Shown piece by piece: positions 23,926 through 36,800 of a stretch of 64,000 nt of DNA. The stretch is from Vitellaria paradoxa (lineage: Eukaryota; Streptophyta; Magnoliopsida; Ericales; Sapotaceae). The translations under genes were made by a program, and so were the position numbers. The notes under the pieces were generated by a model that searched no databases, was not told the DNA's origin, and saw nothing but the letters and a program-made list of their open reading frames with translations. Within the stretch, counting starts at the first letter, position 1. Each line of letters starts with the position of its first letter. The stretch covers positions 50,983,947-51,047,946 of the forward strand of contig CM034233.1 in the NCBI GenBank assembly GCA_019916065.1, given 5' to 3'.

Positions 23926-26470
23926 TGTCTCAGGGACGAGAGATGTTAGATCCTAGGCTATAAGATCCCATTGTTCTCCACTCATAGGTGGAGAATAGTT
24001 CGGCAGATATTTGGGAGGCTCTCATTATAGTACCCATATATTTCGTTAATAGAAGTAACTTTATTAATATTTTGTTTAGCTATTTGTTATTTTTTTGAAT
24101 ACTGAGTGGGTTTTTTTTTTGTGTGCAATGTGTAGTACAAGGAGGTCATACACTGCCAGACTACTCAGCACCCCATCCATTAGATTTTGGAGCCCCCTTA
24201 GGATCCCCGGGTGTTGCCACAACTGCATAGAACTGATTTTTACGGCATTTACTGATTACGAGCTGTCCATTTCTACTGGTCACTAATCATGACATTGATA
24301 GAGCGGTGGCGGATCAGGACACATACCTTCCACCTACTTATCAGAGAGGCCACCATAACATTGCAGGATATCAAGGCCATTACTAGCCTACTGGTTGATG
24401 GTGAGGTTGTTACCAGGAGAGACATCCATAGGTTGCCTCAAGGGTGCCAGGCACTATGCTAGAAGCTACTCAGTCGGACCTTAGCAGAGACAGATTTGAA
24501 GAATGGCCGCCTAAAGATTAGTTGATTGACTAAGTACTTCCAGGCATTGCTAGATGGGGCCACGGATGCCAATATCCAATGCCATACTTGGGCACTTATT
24601 CTCATTATTATTGGAGCAAATTTATTGTTCAATAAGTCTGGGAATCTGGTGAAGTTGCTTTACCTACCATTGCTCTGGGACTTGGGATGAGTCTGGTAGG
24701 CTAGTTTGGGGAGCAACTGCTCTAGCCTGCTTGTACAGGGAGATGTTTGAAACTTCCACAACCCCATGTCCAAGATCGTAAGACCTCTTGCAATACTTTA
24801 GGTAAAAAAACAAAATATGTTTATATGTTTAGTATAATTTATAATTACATTTACTTTATTGAAGTTTTAGACTAATTTACCATTTTGCATAACAAGTTTG
24901 GGCATAGGAGTGATTGGCACAGTTTCAGCCAGTCATTAGACCATTATGTCATTCCTTTATTTCTGTATTAGAGGAAGTTAGACTTCCAGCTGACCCAATG
25001 GGGTGTAGATGGAAGGGGTACCTTGACCTGACTTCCCCAGGTCACTGAGAGACTGCAGAGAGCAGCTCACCATCATGAGAGAATAGCAAATGATGTGGTG
25101 CCTATGCCTGAAGTTCGTTCATTCTAGACTTCCGACTTACTGCCAAGCTAGCGCTACAGTATGGTGCTCATCTTGTTCATTGACATGTCATAGTATTGTC
25201 AAGTACCACCTGCTAGGGAGGGTGATGAGATAGTTCGACCTCCGCTAGGTGACCCCGTTAGATTGAACCGATCAACAATTATATAGTGTGACTAAGCGTG
25301 GTTGGAGAGAGATAGATTGGGCACTCTACCACCGCACACATGTGTGCGAGTGGGGGCGATGATAGGAGTTGGTTGTCCAGGGCCAGGCTTTTAGCTGACG
25401 TCTCCTATTCGAGGACCCCTACATGTAATGATACCGTCATGTGACATGGCATCATATTGCACCACTTTCTGCTGCACTAGCTGTTGGGTCTCAGCTAGTT
25501 GCAGCGGATTGATTGATATTAGTATAATATCTACTCTACACATATTTGAATAATACATGCTTTAACAATACTCTATTCAATACTAATATAAAATTCTTTG
25601 TATTTTGCAGATAAACACTATTGTGAGCATGTATCAAATCGTGCTTGCAGTAGGTTTCGATGCAGATTAGGGGCTTATTTTTTTATGCTTCATTAGATTC
25701 TTAAGTGGGGTCAGTCAGTAGTCACAATCCTCGATCATGAGGTGCGACAAAGAGCTTCCAAGGATACTGGCTGACATCTTCGCGAGTTAGACCATCGTAG
25801 CCCTGCCGAGTACCATCTTTTGGTAGACAGGGACATAGGTAGCCGGCTCCATATGGCCCTATAGTATGAGCTGATCATCCCCTGCCACCTATATCTGGTC
25901 CTCACATCCCCAGTACATCTATAGGTCTGGTGGCCTCTCTAGAGAAACAGGAGCCGCTTGCAGTAGAGGATGTACCCTTGGTGAGACATAGATATCGGCT
26001 TTGGGCCCGAGTGTTGAGCTTTAGACCCTAGCACCTGTTATACAAGTGTTTGGTAGTTCGTACACTCCACTCTCAATGGATCATGATGACATTTGGTTTG
26101 AGAAGTTGCACATTGAGCTATTCTCAACATCCCCAGCATTTGACTCCCCCACCGACCCAGCTGCCTTAGATACGCAGAGGTCTGTGACGACATCGCTAGC
26201 ACTAGGTAAGCAGTACACATGACGTTGACCACATGCAGGGGGCACGTCATTAGAGTCGCACATCCCTGTAGACCTATTAGATGATGTGCTTGCCGTCACA
26301 CCCGTAACAGTTGCATGGGGGCCACATATAAAGAAGGCATTAGCAGTAATTGGGGACAAGCCACGTGTAAATGAGACACCAGCTGCATCAGATGCCATAG
26401 CTGAGGTTGAGCCACTGCACCTTTAGTGACCCCGTTGTGAGCGAAAAAGGTATCGCTATGGCACGAAGTG
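23926..26470 (+). pseudogene. Plant mobile domain (MAIN-like / PMD) protein, broken
   Basis: On +, the start is MSQGREMLDPRL (23926). After a probable intron come LIERWRIRTHTFHLLIREAT, ITLQDIKAITSLLVDGE (about 24355) and LTKYFQALLDGATDANIQ. Further on are IIGANLLFNKSGNLVKLLYLP (about 24610) and WAHRSDWHSFSQSL. These match the aminotransferase-like plant mobile domain of MAIN/MAIL1 proteins, which occurs in transposons and in domesticated genes. The C-terminal half (25100-26470) is a low-complexity tail ending in an RCERKRYRYGTK-like motif common in these proteins. Many stops. It is in the same orientation as the MULE transposase, suggesting both belong to one element. Confidence 0.75.
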
Positions 26471-27201
26471 ATTCAAAGCATCTTTATTTCTTTTTTTATA
26501 CTCTTAAGAAATTATTGCATTTTTCATTTGTTAAGTGTAAAAAGAAAAAATACTTTGCATGGGTTTTTTTTAATTTGGTTTTTATTAGTTTTAACTAATT
26601 TTAGTTTGAACAAATTAATTAAAAATAATATATTATTTAGATTAATTATTCATATTTTTTAATTTAATTAATTTTTTATATTTTTAGAATAATTTAGTTA
26701 AAAATAAAATATCCAACAAATAAAATTATAATAATAAAATATTATTTGTTGTACAAATGTTAGATAATTCAGTAAATATAGGCATTTTATATATTTATTA
26801 AAAATTCAAAAAAATTATAACCTATCTAGATAATATTTTATTTTTAATTAAATTATTCAAATAATATAAGACTATAACTTATCAAAATAATTTTTAATTT
26901 TTAGTTAATAAAAAAATATGTCAATTCCCTCCTACAATTCTTATTCACCTGCAGTACATGAATATAAAGGTAATTAAACCTAAAAATATGAGTCAACATT
27001 GGTATACATGAACAGACTAAAACAACGCCCTTATTTGAAAAATTATACCAAAATTTTATTTATTTTATTATTTTTTCTTTTAAATAATATTTTTTATATT
27101 TTATTCTACTATATTTTTACTTTTCCTGCACCATATTTGAAAAATATAATTTGCCTCACTGATTATCATAAATTCTAGTCCATGTCTATTGGTATAGCGA
27201 T
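26470..27201. other. AT-rich intergenic DNA
   Basis: No domain-bearing ORF recognised. Because the hAT element at 27202-30356 is an insertion, this stretch was originally the immediate upstream flank of ndhO and may contain displaced promoter sequence. Confidence 0.4.
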
Positions 27202-30200
27202 TAATGGTGGAAATGGGTCGGGTTGGGTCGGCCTGAGACCTAACCTAGCCCTGGCCGCCCTTTACCCCCGGGTCAGGGCTTAGGTTGGCATAACCCGACC
27301 CGAGACCCAACCAGTAAAGTCTGGATCGACCCAACCCACCGCCCCTCCCCTTCCCATGCGCGCCGCACCAAATTATCCCCTCCTAGTCAGTGACTATTGG
27401 GGGGAGGGAGGAAATTCTTTTTTTTTTTTGCTTTTGACCATTTCAAGCTTCCAGCCTTTATTTTATTTTTTTATTTCCATCTGTCGGTGGCAGTGGGCCG
27501 TTGGTAGTCCCCAACGGTCCAAATTGTTTTACAATTTCCCCCAAAAAAATTACAAAATTCCCCTGACCTTCCATTATAAATATCCCACATATATTCATCC
27601 AAACCTACTAAAAACTAACAAATTCTCTCTCAAATTTCTACACTACCAAGCTATCAACTCTCAAGTGTGCTCTTCAATTGTGCTCAAGTGTATCCAATTC
27701 TATCAAATTTGAAGTCAAGATTTATAGATCAAGTGTTTTAAAGTTTCAAATTATTTCTAGTTAGTATTTAATTTTTTTTAGTTTGCATACATACATTTTT
27801 TTAATTTGCATACTTTAATTTTTTTATCAAATTATTTTTTTCTAAATGTATCCTAGAGATACCCATTTTTTGATTTGGAGGGTGGAGACTCAATATCTTT
27901 TTCTCCTCAAGAACAAATGGAACAATTTACATCACTACAAATACTAACATCTAGTAGCACAAGTGGTGATGTTGGTGTATCATCTTTCCGCCACGACTAA
28001 CAGCATGGCTCTTAAAAAACATGAGACTTTTTTACTAAAATTCCACGCGATGATGGAATGCATAAGGTTAAATGCAATATTTGTGGGGATTTATTAGATG
28101 GTAGGACTACTTCTAGAACTAGTCACTGAAAAAGACATTTAAATGGAAAGCACGGACACGATTCCCGTATTAATTCTGTAATTGATCAATATTTTTCACG
28201 TGTTACACAAAGTCAATTAGGTAATGAAGGGGATAATTTAAATATTTTTTCTTATAACCCTACAAGAATACAAAATAATTTAGTTAGATATATTATTAAG
28301 GATGAACAACCTTTTCACATTGAGTGAAAATTAACATTTTGAAGAATTTATTCGCGATAGTTTTACACCACAGCATCACGGTTTTTTAAGAAATACTTCA
28401 AAAAATAAACTTTTACGATATTTTGAAACAAAATCAGATGAATTAAAATTTTATTTTGACAATTTTGAAAGAAATGTTTGCTTGACCTCCGATATGTGGA
28501 AATCTTGCCAAGATATTGAATATATTTGTATAATTGCACATTACATTGACGAAAATTGAAAATTAAATAAACACATTCTTTTATTTAAATTAGTTGAACA
28601 ATCTTACAGCGGATTGAGTGTTAGGAAACTTATTTGTAATGAACTTGTATCATGCAAATTATGGAAAAAAATATTTTCTATTACTTTAGATAATGCTTCA
28701 TATAATCATGTTGGTTTTAATTACTTATCTAATGTTTTGCCTGCGAGAGGTTTATTATTTCATGGGCGTTGTTGTGCCTATATACTTAATTTAATTGTAA
28801 AAGATAGATTGGATATTTATAAATTTTTTATTGTTAAAATAAAAAAAGTTGTAGTTGGTACTATGAGTTCTCAAAAAAGAATTAATTTATTTGCTGGCAT
28901 ATGTACTCAAATTGATTTAAAACCTAGAAAATTACTAATGAAAATTAATATAAAATGGAATTCAAACTATATTATGTTAAAAGTTACTATCAAATATCAA
29001 AAAGTAATTGATTTATTTATTTTAAGTAATCAAGCTATTAGTTTAGATAGTGTTGAACCCATTGATTGGACAAATGCAATTTTTTATAGGGATTTTTTTA
29101 TATATTTTTGATATTGCTACTAAAATATTTTGTAGGATTTATTATCGTAATTCTTTTACTGTTGTTTATCAATTGGAGGTTATTGATAAAATTTTCAAAA
29201 AATATATTGTCCAAGAATATTGTGCTGTTATGGTTCTTACAATGAAGGAAAAATTTGATAAATATTTTAACCCACTTCCCATACATTTTGATATCGCTAC
29301 TATTTTAGACCCTAGATATAAAAAAAAATCTTTTTCTTCAATTATTAGAGGTGATATATGGGCCTAAAAGTGCCCAAGAACAATTAAATAATATTAAAGA
29401 GCAAATGCAAGTTCGAATGGGTCAGATGATACTAATCGTACAACTGCCCAAAGAACTATCGCCACAACGTCCTCCTCTCACTGTGATTTTGGTGGCAATA
29501 CATCCCTTTAGAGAAGAATAATAGCTCGATGGACAGATTCATCAACATGTGCCAGTTTAAATTCATCCAAGCTACAACGTTATCTCAGTACATCTCCAAT
29601 AGAAAATGAAAATGATTTTAATCTTTTAGACTAGTAGAAGGGATAACAATCTAAATTTTTAGTTCTTTCAACTCTAACTCGTGATATTATCGTAATTCCA
29701 GTTTTTACTGTAATATCCAAGCAAGCATTTAGTGCAAGTGGGCGCATTATCAGTTAATTCAGGAGTCCACTGGCTCCTTTGACAATAGAAGTCTTAATGT
29801 GTTTATGAGATTGGTATCTCGCTGAAAATAGACAACAAGAAGATTCCGAAAAAGAGTAACTTGCCATTGATTTTGATGCAACGTATTTAAGTGAAAGAGA
29901 AGAACACACTAGTGGATCTAGTGATGGATGATAATGATGTATAGATAGAATAATATTTGTAAATGATAGTTATTCTTATATATGCCAACCTAGTTGGGAT
30001 GTATAAGATGTGAAGTGATGTATATATTTATTACTCTATCATTTGTTTTTTTTTTATAATTTTACATTTATAATTATAATTTTAAATTTAATGTTAATTA
30101 TGTAATTGCTTGTTATTTAATAAATTTTAATTTTTATCAATAATTATCTTAATCTATTTGGTTGAGTATTATTTTGTATTTTATTTATTTTAGAAAAATT

Positions 30201-30356
30201 AAAAAAATAGGTTGGGTCAATTGGGGTAAGGATTGGTGACCTTGGCCCGACCCGATCCCAAAATGTGGAGGGGTGGTTGAGATGGGTCGGCCACGAGTCG
30301 CGTTGGCACCAGGTCAAGGGACAGGTTGGGCCTGGCCTGATCCATTTACACTCCTA
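27202..30356 (+). mobile_element. hAT DNA transposon, decayed autonomous copy
   Basis: The left end TAATGGTGGAAATGGGTCGG mirrors the right end (TAGGAGTGTAAATGGATCAG read inward on -). Flanking 8-mers ATAGCGAT (27194-27201) and ATAATGAT (30357-30364) agree at 6 of 8 positions, consistent with an aged hAT target duplication. Both ends are GC-rich with repeated GGGTTGGGTCGG/CCCGACCC subterminal motifs, in sharp contrast with the AT-rich interior. The interior encodes a BED finger and a hAT transposase on +. The element ends about 220 bp from the ndhO start codon. Confidence 0.85.
27900..29935 (+). pseudogene. hAT transposase (BED finger, RNase H-like core, dimerisation domain), broken
   Basis: A BED zinc finger is readable at about 28025-28150 (VKCNICGDLLDG, TSRTSH, KRHLNGKHG). 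The core follows with HHGFLRNTSKNKLLRYFE (about 28378), CLTSDMWKSCQDIEYICIIA, ITLDNASYNH (about 28680), FHGRCCAYILNLIVKD, IKWNSNYIMLK (about 28952), MKEKFDKYF and ATILDPRYKKK. The C-terminal hAT dimerisation region has LVLSTLTRDIIVIPVFTVIS and FSASGRIIS (about 29660-29760), then LAPLTIEVLMCL. Internal stops and frameshifts (near 28013, 28130, 28325, 28558, 29110, 29637) show it is inactive. It resembles RICESLEEPER-type BED transposases. Confidence 0.85.
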
Positions 30357-30575
30357 ATAATGATATAAATTAGTGATGTACTTAAAAAAAAAAGAAAAGA
30401 AAAGAAAAGAAGGAATGGTTAGTGATATAATGGTAATTAAACTTAAAATATTTATGTGATCGCCTTCAGACTTTGGTTCTTAAATGAGACGCACAACAGT
30501 GACCCCATTCCTTTCCTTTCTTATCTTAAGGACTCGCACATACGCCCATTTGCTCATCTCATCTCATCTCATCTG
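30357..30575 (+). promoter_or_regulatory. ndhO upstream region and 5' leader with uORF
   Basis: Only about 220 bp remain between the hAT end and the ndhO start. The part nearest the gene is pyrimidine-rich (CCATTCCTTTCCTTTCTT and four tandem CATCT/ATCTC units), typical of a 5' UTR. An ATG at 30484 opens a 30-codon uORF with no internal stop. Its TGA (30574-30576) overlaps the ndhO ATG as TGATG. AT-rich TATA-like sequence lies at about 30441-30455 (AAAATATTTAT). The transcription start is not known, so whether the uORF is in the mRNA is an inference. Confidence 0.5.
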
Positions 30576-30828
30576 ATGGCTTTCTGTGCAACCTATTTCT
30601 CACAGAGCACCTTTTTATACTCGTCATTATCAGCATTCCCACAAAGCCGAAGAAGAAACCCTCTTCTTCGTTTACCACCAGTACTACTACTAATTAAAGC
30701 CCAGAAATCCAGTGATGACCAAAAAGCACAGAATGAGAAAAAGCCAGCTGCTGGAGACTCCTCTAATGCCCAACCTCCTCCAGCACTCACCCCTTCTGAG
30801 CTACCCAAGAAGAAGCCCGTTTACTCCA
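30576..30828 (+). CDS. ndhO: ndhO exon 1
   Basis: Encodes the transit peptide and linker to KKKPVYS plus the first base of a split Met codon (A/TG). The donor is GTTGAG at 30829. Reading through would hit TGA at 30831. Confidence 0.95.
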
Positions 30829-33800
30829 GTTGAGCTTCTCAAATTCTCGTCTGTATAATAATCAATTCATCATTTCAACTTTTTTCTTTTTTTCTATTTT
30901 CTTATATATATATATATATATATATTAATGTTTTGCAGTGAAGAAAGGTCAGATTGTCAGAGTAGACAAGGAAAAGTATCTCAATAGTATCAATGTGAGC
31001 TAATTCTATCTGTTTTTTATTTTTTATTTTTTAAAATTGCTAATTTTCCATTTCGAGGTTGTGGTTTGGATTCTTAGAAAGTTACTTAGAGAAGATTGTG
31101 TGAATTGCCTCTCTCCAGAATCACATGCAGTTTCTGTATTTATTTATTTATAATAATAATAATAATAATAATAATTATTATTATTATTATTATTATTATT
31201 ATGATTGATGAATAAATAATCTTGGCCTGCATATAAACTGAAATAATTGCCACACAAAATGAATGGGTAGGCCTATTTGTATTTCACAAATAATTTCTTA
31301 TACTCTATTTTACTTTTTTATTAAATAAAATTACGCAATTACCCTCATTCATGCAGAAGGATATTTGTGGTATTAAAATTATACAACATGTCTTATTAGA
31401 AAAATAAGGGTAGTTATATAATTTTATTTAATAAAAAAAGTAAAGTGGAGTACAAGAATTTATTCGTGGAGTGTAAATAACCACTAAAAATGAATTTTCT
31501 TACCATTGAAGATTCAGTGACCTGGTCTCAATTTAGTTGTAGCTGCAAGAAGTAAAGGCAAAAGTCACTGTTTGATTTGTTTTTAGTGGTTTAAATGAAT
31601 CAAATCAAGTCAGGAAGTAGGGTGTTTGAATTTGGTTTGTCAGTTTAAAGTTGGTTCACGTTTGGTCCTTTTAGTTTTTGAAGTAACTTGAGTGAAGGTT
31701 GACTAGTTTAATATTTTATACTATATTTATTGAATATTACGTTATCAAATCAAAATCTATTGGGCGAACTTAAAATTGTAGTTTAAGTTCGATTCGTTTA
31801 TGTTTTGAGTTGAGCTTATAATTGAATAGAACTTGAATGAGCCTCAAATAGCTTGGTTTGTTTTTCATCCGTAGGAAGTTAAATATAAGTTGGTTAGGAT
31901 GGGAAGTCTATAAGGTGCTATCATATTTGCCTTTCTACTAGATTTTTCAAGAAACTAATATAGAGGCCTTAAACTTATGTTACATGAACTCTTTTAAATG
32001 TATGATAGCACAGGACACTTGGTAAATGTATGATGGCACAGGACACTTGGTAAATGTATGATGTAAGTGTCTTATATATAATAATTGGATACATGTACAA
32101 ACAAATATAGTTAGTAATTCAATTTTAGCACATAATTATGTAAAAAACTTGTATATTACGCATAAAATACTCTAATTGCATCTTGTAAATACTATATTAT
32201 CTTTCAAAATGAAATAATTACATTAAATATATGAATATTTTTTCCTATTCTTGTATTCTTAAATGAAAGAATTGATGGATTCAACTCATAGAGGGGTATC
32301 CGTACTTGAGTTCATTTGACATAGGCAGAAACTTTCTTTCTGATACATGTTTTTAGTTGATTATGTTAGATAATATAAGGCAATTAGTTAATTGTGTTTT
32401 ATTTTTTGTTGATATTTTTGATTTATGACAATTATTATGTTTGCTTGTAATATTACAAAAAATCATAATGATATTTTTGCGTTCTTGTTCTAATTATTCT
32501 TTGCAAGGTGTATTATAACACTGCATTCTCTCCTTCCACACCAAAATCATGGCTCTGTCATTGTATATGAACTGCATGATTTCAGGAGGAATTGAAAACT
32601 ATTGCTTTTTCTATAAATAATGTTCTCTTGTTCCTTCTTTTTCACTTGGAAATTAATTAATATATTTTTGGCATGAATATATGCCTTGCAAATCATTGTG
32701 TCTATATAGATTTGGTGACTAAAAACATTTTCTTCTCACATTAGTATTTATCAGTTGGGCACCCACCTTACTACAAAGGCTTGGATTACATATATGAAGA
32801 CCGTGGTGAGGTATTAATAATATATGTATGTATATTTTCTTGATTAATTCTTGAGAACAATCTAATATTAATTAGACTTTGTGACTTTGTAGTAAAGTAC
32901 TGATTTTCTGCTGCATAATTCACTGCTACTAGGTGTTGGATTTACGAATCTTTGAGACAGGAGAACATGCACTTGTAAGTATAGATATATCTTCCCTTCA
33001 TGTGCTAGTTATTTACTCTCATATATGTTGATTCCATTGTACCTATATGTATTAGCATAATTAGTGTAGTCGTATTAACTGGAATAAAATTTGATTAAGG
33101 TTTTGAAACTCATACGTATCCCGCTTTAGGTCACAACAGTTCGTGTGGTTCACTAGTTCCACCAAAAACTCTCATTCGTTGAAGCAGCGATCCATGTATA
33201 TTATCAAGAAAAATGGATAAAAAATTTTGAGGTAAACCCAGCATTTTGCTTAAAAGCTTTTTCTTTTTTTCTTTTTTTTTTTTTCGCTTTATATGATATT
33301 TTTCTAAAGTAAAATTTGAATTTTTTTTTTTATTTTGGTAACTTTTAGACATGTTATTCATATATATTTTTTTTAAATTGTAAAAACAATATACTTAAAA
33401 AATAGGTGAACCCATGTATGTGGCAAAAAAGCTAACTTATTTTCGTCCATACGTGGGTTCTCTTGATTTGAATTATTTTATTTTATTTTTCTCAAAAGCT
33501 TCCAAAAGCAAAAACTAGCTTTTAAGCAATAAACTGGGCTTACCAAACAAACCTTAGTATTGACAATAGATCTAAAAAAGTATCCAAAAATATTGAATTT
33601 AGATATTTGTACCTATCAAGAGTGTGAATAGATTAATTTTTATTTATTTATTTATTTTTTTAGGAATTTGTTTGCAACATGCAGAGGATGATTCAATAGC
33701 ATTCTTTGGACTCCTAGTATATAGCAAGGGAAGAAAGCATGAAATTTTACAATAGACAATTTTAGCACATCTATTTAGTCTACCTAGCTTCACGCTTTTA

Positions 33801-36800
33801 TGTTGTGCTTGGATCAAGGATTTATTAAGGGAAAATAAAAGGGATAGGGTTTCAAAATGACTCCTTATGTTTGGTTTGTCACGGAAAATAGAAGAGAAAA
33901 CACTAGGGATTGGGGAAATTAAAAATAACTAAAATAGAAAATTAATTTATTGATAAATGTCTTTTATCTTTTTATATTTTTTTTAATCTATTCAAGTAAA
34001 ATCATGCAATTATAATTTTGTATTTTCTTTCATTTTTTCTTCTATTTTTGTACCATTTTCTTCCTCACCAAATTCTCACATTAAAAAAATATAACAAGAT
34101 AAAAGGTATTTATCAATAAATTAATTTTCTATTTTAATTATTTTTAATTTCTCAAATCCTATGCATTTTCCCTTACATTTTCTGTCACAAACCAAACATA
34201 AGGAGTCATTTTGAAATCCTATCCATTTTATAAATCCTTGATCCAAACACAACCAAAGGGAAATGTTATGGGTCATTTGAATTTTCAAATGATTTTGATG
34301 ATTACTTTGGTCCTAACAATATCTTAAAAATAATCAAAATAGAAACTAATTAATTGATGAATACCTTTTATTTTATTATATCTAGAGTTAATTAATGTTG
34401 CGAAGCAGAGGGAAGGAAATGATAATTAGAACATGTATTTGAGATTTTATGTTTTCTTCCCCTTTTCCTTACCTTTTTCTTTTACATTTCCCTTCTATTT
34501 TTATATTAGAACATGATAAAAAGGGAGTGTTTTGTTCCCCTTTTTGAATTTAAAACATCAATCCATCTTGTGGAATGGATATTTGGATTATATATGACTT
34601 GAATATGCTTTCAGATTGCGTGGGTTGGGATCCCGACTGCACCGGCTTGGCTTCCAACAGACATGCTTATCAAGGTACCTACAATAGATTCCATTGAAAT
34701 TTGGAAAATGATATTCTTATCCTTAAGATTTTTGACTGAGAATGATGTGGCATTGGCATTTTGATGCTAGATGTGGAAAGAGCAACAAAACTTGTAAAGA
34801 AAATTTCAGAGCTTTATTCACAAACTGGCAAACCAGAGTTTTTACGAGAGAGTATGTAAGGGAGAGAGCAGGAAATCAAAATTTGTTGAAACAAGTGATC
34901 AACCATCCCTTACATAGAAAGGAAAATAAATCCGGATCTTAAAACACTTTGCAGTCCGGCAAAACGAAAAAACTAAAATTGTTACATAGAAATAAGAATT
35001 TTCTGAAGTAGGTGCATGTCCTTGATAGATGGAGTAGATTGGCTACCTCATAGATAAGTTTTCTATATTTGTCCAAAGCGAGATCAATATTTCTAGTAAG
35101 GCATCTTATTTTTAGGAAGTTCTCAATATAGGCATGTGACCTCTATTATCTAGCATCGAAGGTATCTTGTTGGCTTGTACTTTGGTTAGGTAGCCTTATC
35201 CTTTCATTTGTTCTCTTTTCTCCCATGATTATAATCATGACATCCCAAATGTCTGCATCTTGTGGTTGAGTATTATCAGGGTTTTGTGCTTCCCATGTAA
35301 GGATAAGATCATCCTTATCTTGTGAATGGTAATCCCTGCTTCCCATGTGAGGATAAGATCATCCTTACCTTGTTAATACTCAGACTTAGTATTGAAGACA
35401 GACATATTATTGGATTTAGTTTCTGCAAATATTGTTTAAAATTCCTTTTTTTTTGGGTATATTCTAGACATTTCACCAAAATATTTGCTTCAGAGGCATT
35501 AAGATATTTCCTTTCTAGTATTATTTTGAGTTTAGCCAAACTTGATCCTTCTTTATTTGGAAAGTCACTGCTGTTGGGCTTCTTGTCCATTTCTTCCTTA
35601 TAGGCTATAATAATTGGATCGGGAACCCTGAAGTTGGTTTAGGAATTCAGGTTCCTAAATTTAAATACTAACCATTCAATTAATGTGAATTTGATCCGAC
35701 TATTCAGCATAAAAATATATATTTTTTAATTTTTTAAAGTGTAAACTAGTAAAAAATAAAGAAAGATAAATTAGGGGAAAGTTGGAAGATAGAGAAGAAG
35801 TTGCCGCCCAAAGCCCGAAAAATCGCTCTTTGTATCACGTCTTTCTCTTTCTCTATCTTCAATAATAGATGTTTTTTCGATTACCTTTCAATTCATTTGG
35901 CTTTTCTTCTTCAGTGCTTTGTCTTGGTTACAGACGTCGTGCTGAATCTTTTTCTGGGTTTTCAATATTTGATACAAAAAGAGATTGATTTTATGCAAAG
36001 ATTGAGATGAAAAAGAGAGAGAGGAGGAAGGCCTGAAAACTTGGATTTGTTACTGCAACTTAATATTTCGTTCATGGCAGAAAGATATCACAAAGAAAAC
36101 AAAAGAAAAGAATATTATTACCCTTTTTTTTATTAGGAAAGTGGGGTTGCCATGGCTTTGGTTTCTTTACACATATATACACATATATATTATGAACCTT
36201 TTTTCTATTAGGAAAGTGGGGTTGCCATAGCTTTGGTTTCCTTACACATATATACACACGCATATATGTGTGTGTGTGTGTTTTATTTTGGCAAGAAACA
36301 TATGGGCTAAGTTGCTTTTTACCAGAAAAATAGATTGGAATTCTTCATAGGTTTTTAGGGTTTTGTTTATTAATTGATAATGAAAAGAGGATAATGGGTG
36401 TGGTTATTTTTTAATTTTTTTTTCCTTTTCTTTTTTTGCAGCTGTATAATGGAATGGAAGGATAACAATGGAAAGAATAACAAATCTAAATTGTGAACAT
36501 GTGCAATAGATAGCTTAAATTTTAAAGGAAGCTTATTTCCACTAGTTGAAGTCCTTCATTGTTTTCTCAAAGTATTGGGTTGGTATTAACCCTTCATTAA
36601 TGGAGTTCATATTCGCACCCTTCTCTACTAAAGCAGTAAGATTTTTTACAAGAAATTAATTGTTAACTAAGATGGATGTTTTAGTATACAAATATTGATA
36701 AGTTATTCTCCTATCGAATTAAGATATTTATCAGACTCTTGAAAACTACAACATTTTTTCTGCTTGTTGTATTATTATTATTATTATTTTTTGTTGTCGA

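Noticed and set aside
26038..26398. Minus-strand ORFs of 70-105 codons
   Set aside because: They lie antisense to the MAIN-like tail, in locally GC-richer DNA that keeps frames open by chance.
12500..26500. Terminal inverted repeats of the MULE
   Set aside because: I looked at both flanks but could not find matching ends, so no element boundary is claimed.
30456..30575. In-frame upstream extension of ndhO exon 1
   Set aside because: It has no ATG, only GTG at its start; the 30576 ATG gives the expected transit peptide.
30593..30808. Minus-strand ORF opposite ndhO exon 1
   Set aside because: It is a shadow of the transit peptide and linker coding sequence.
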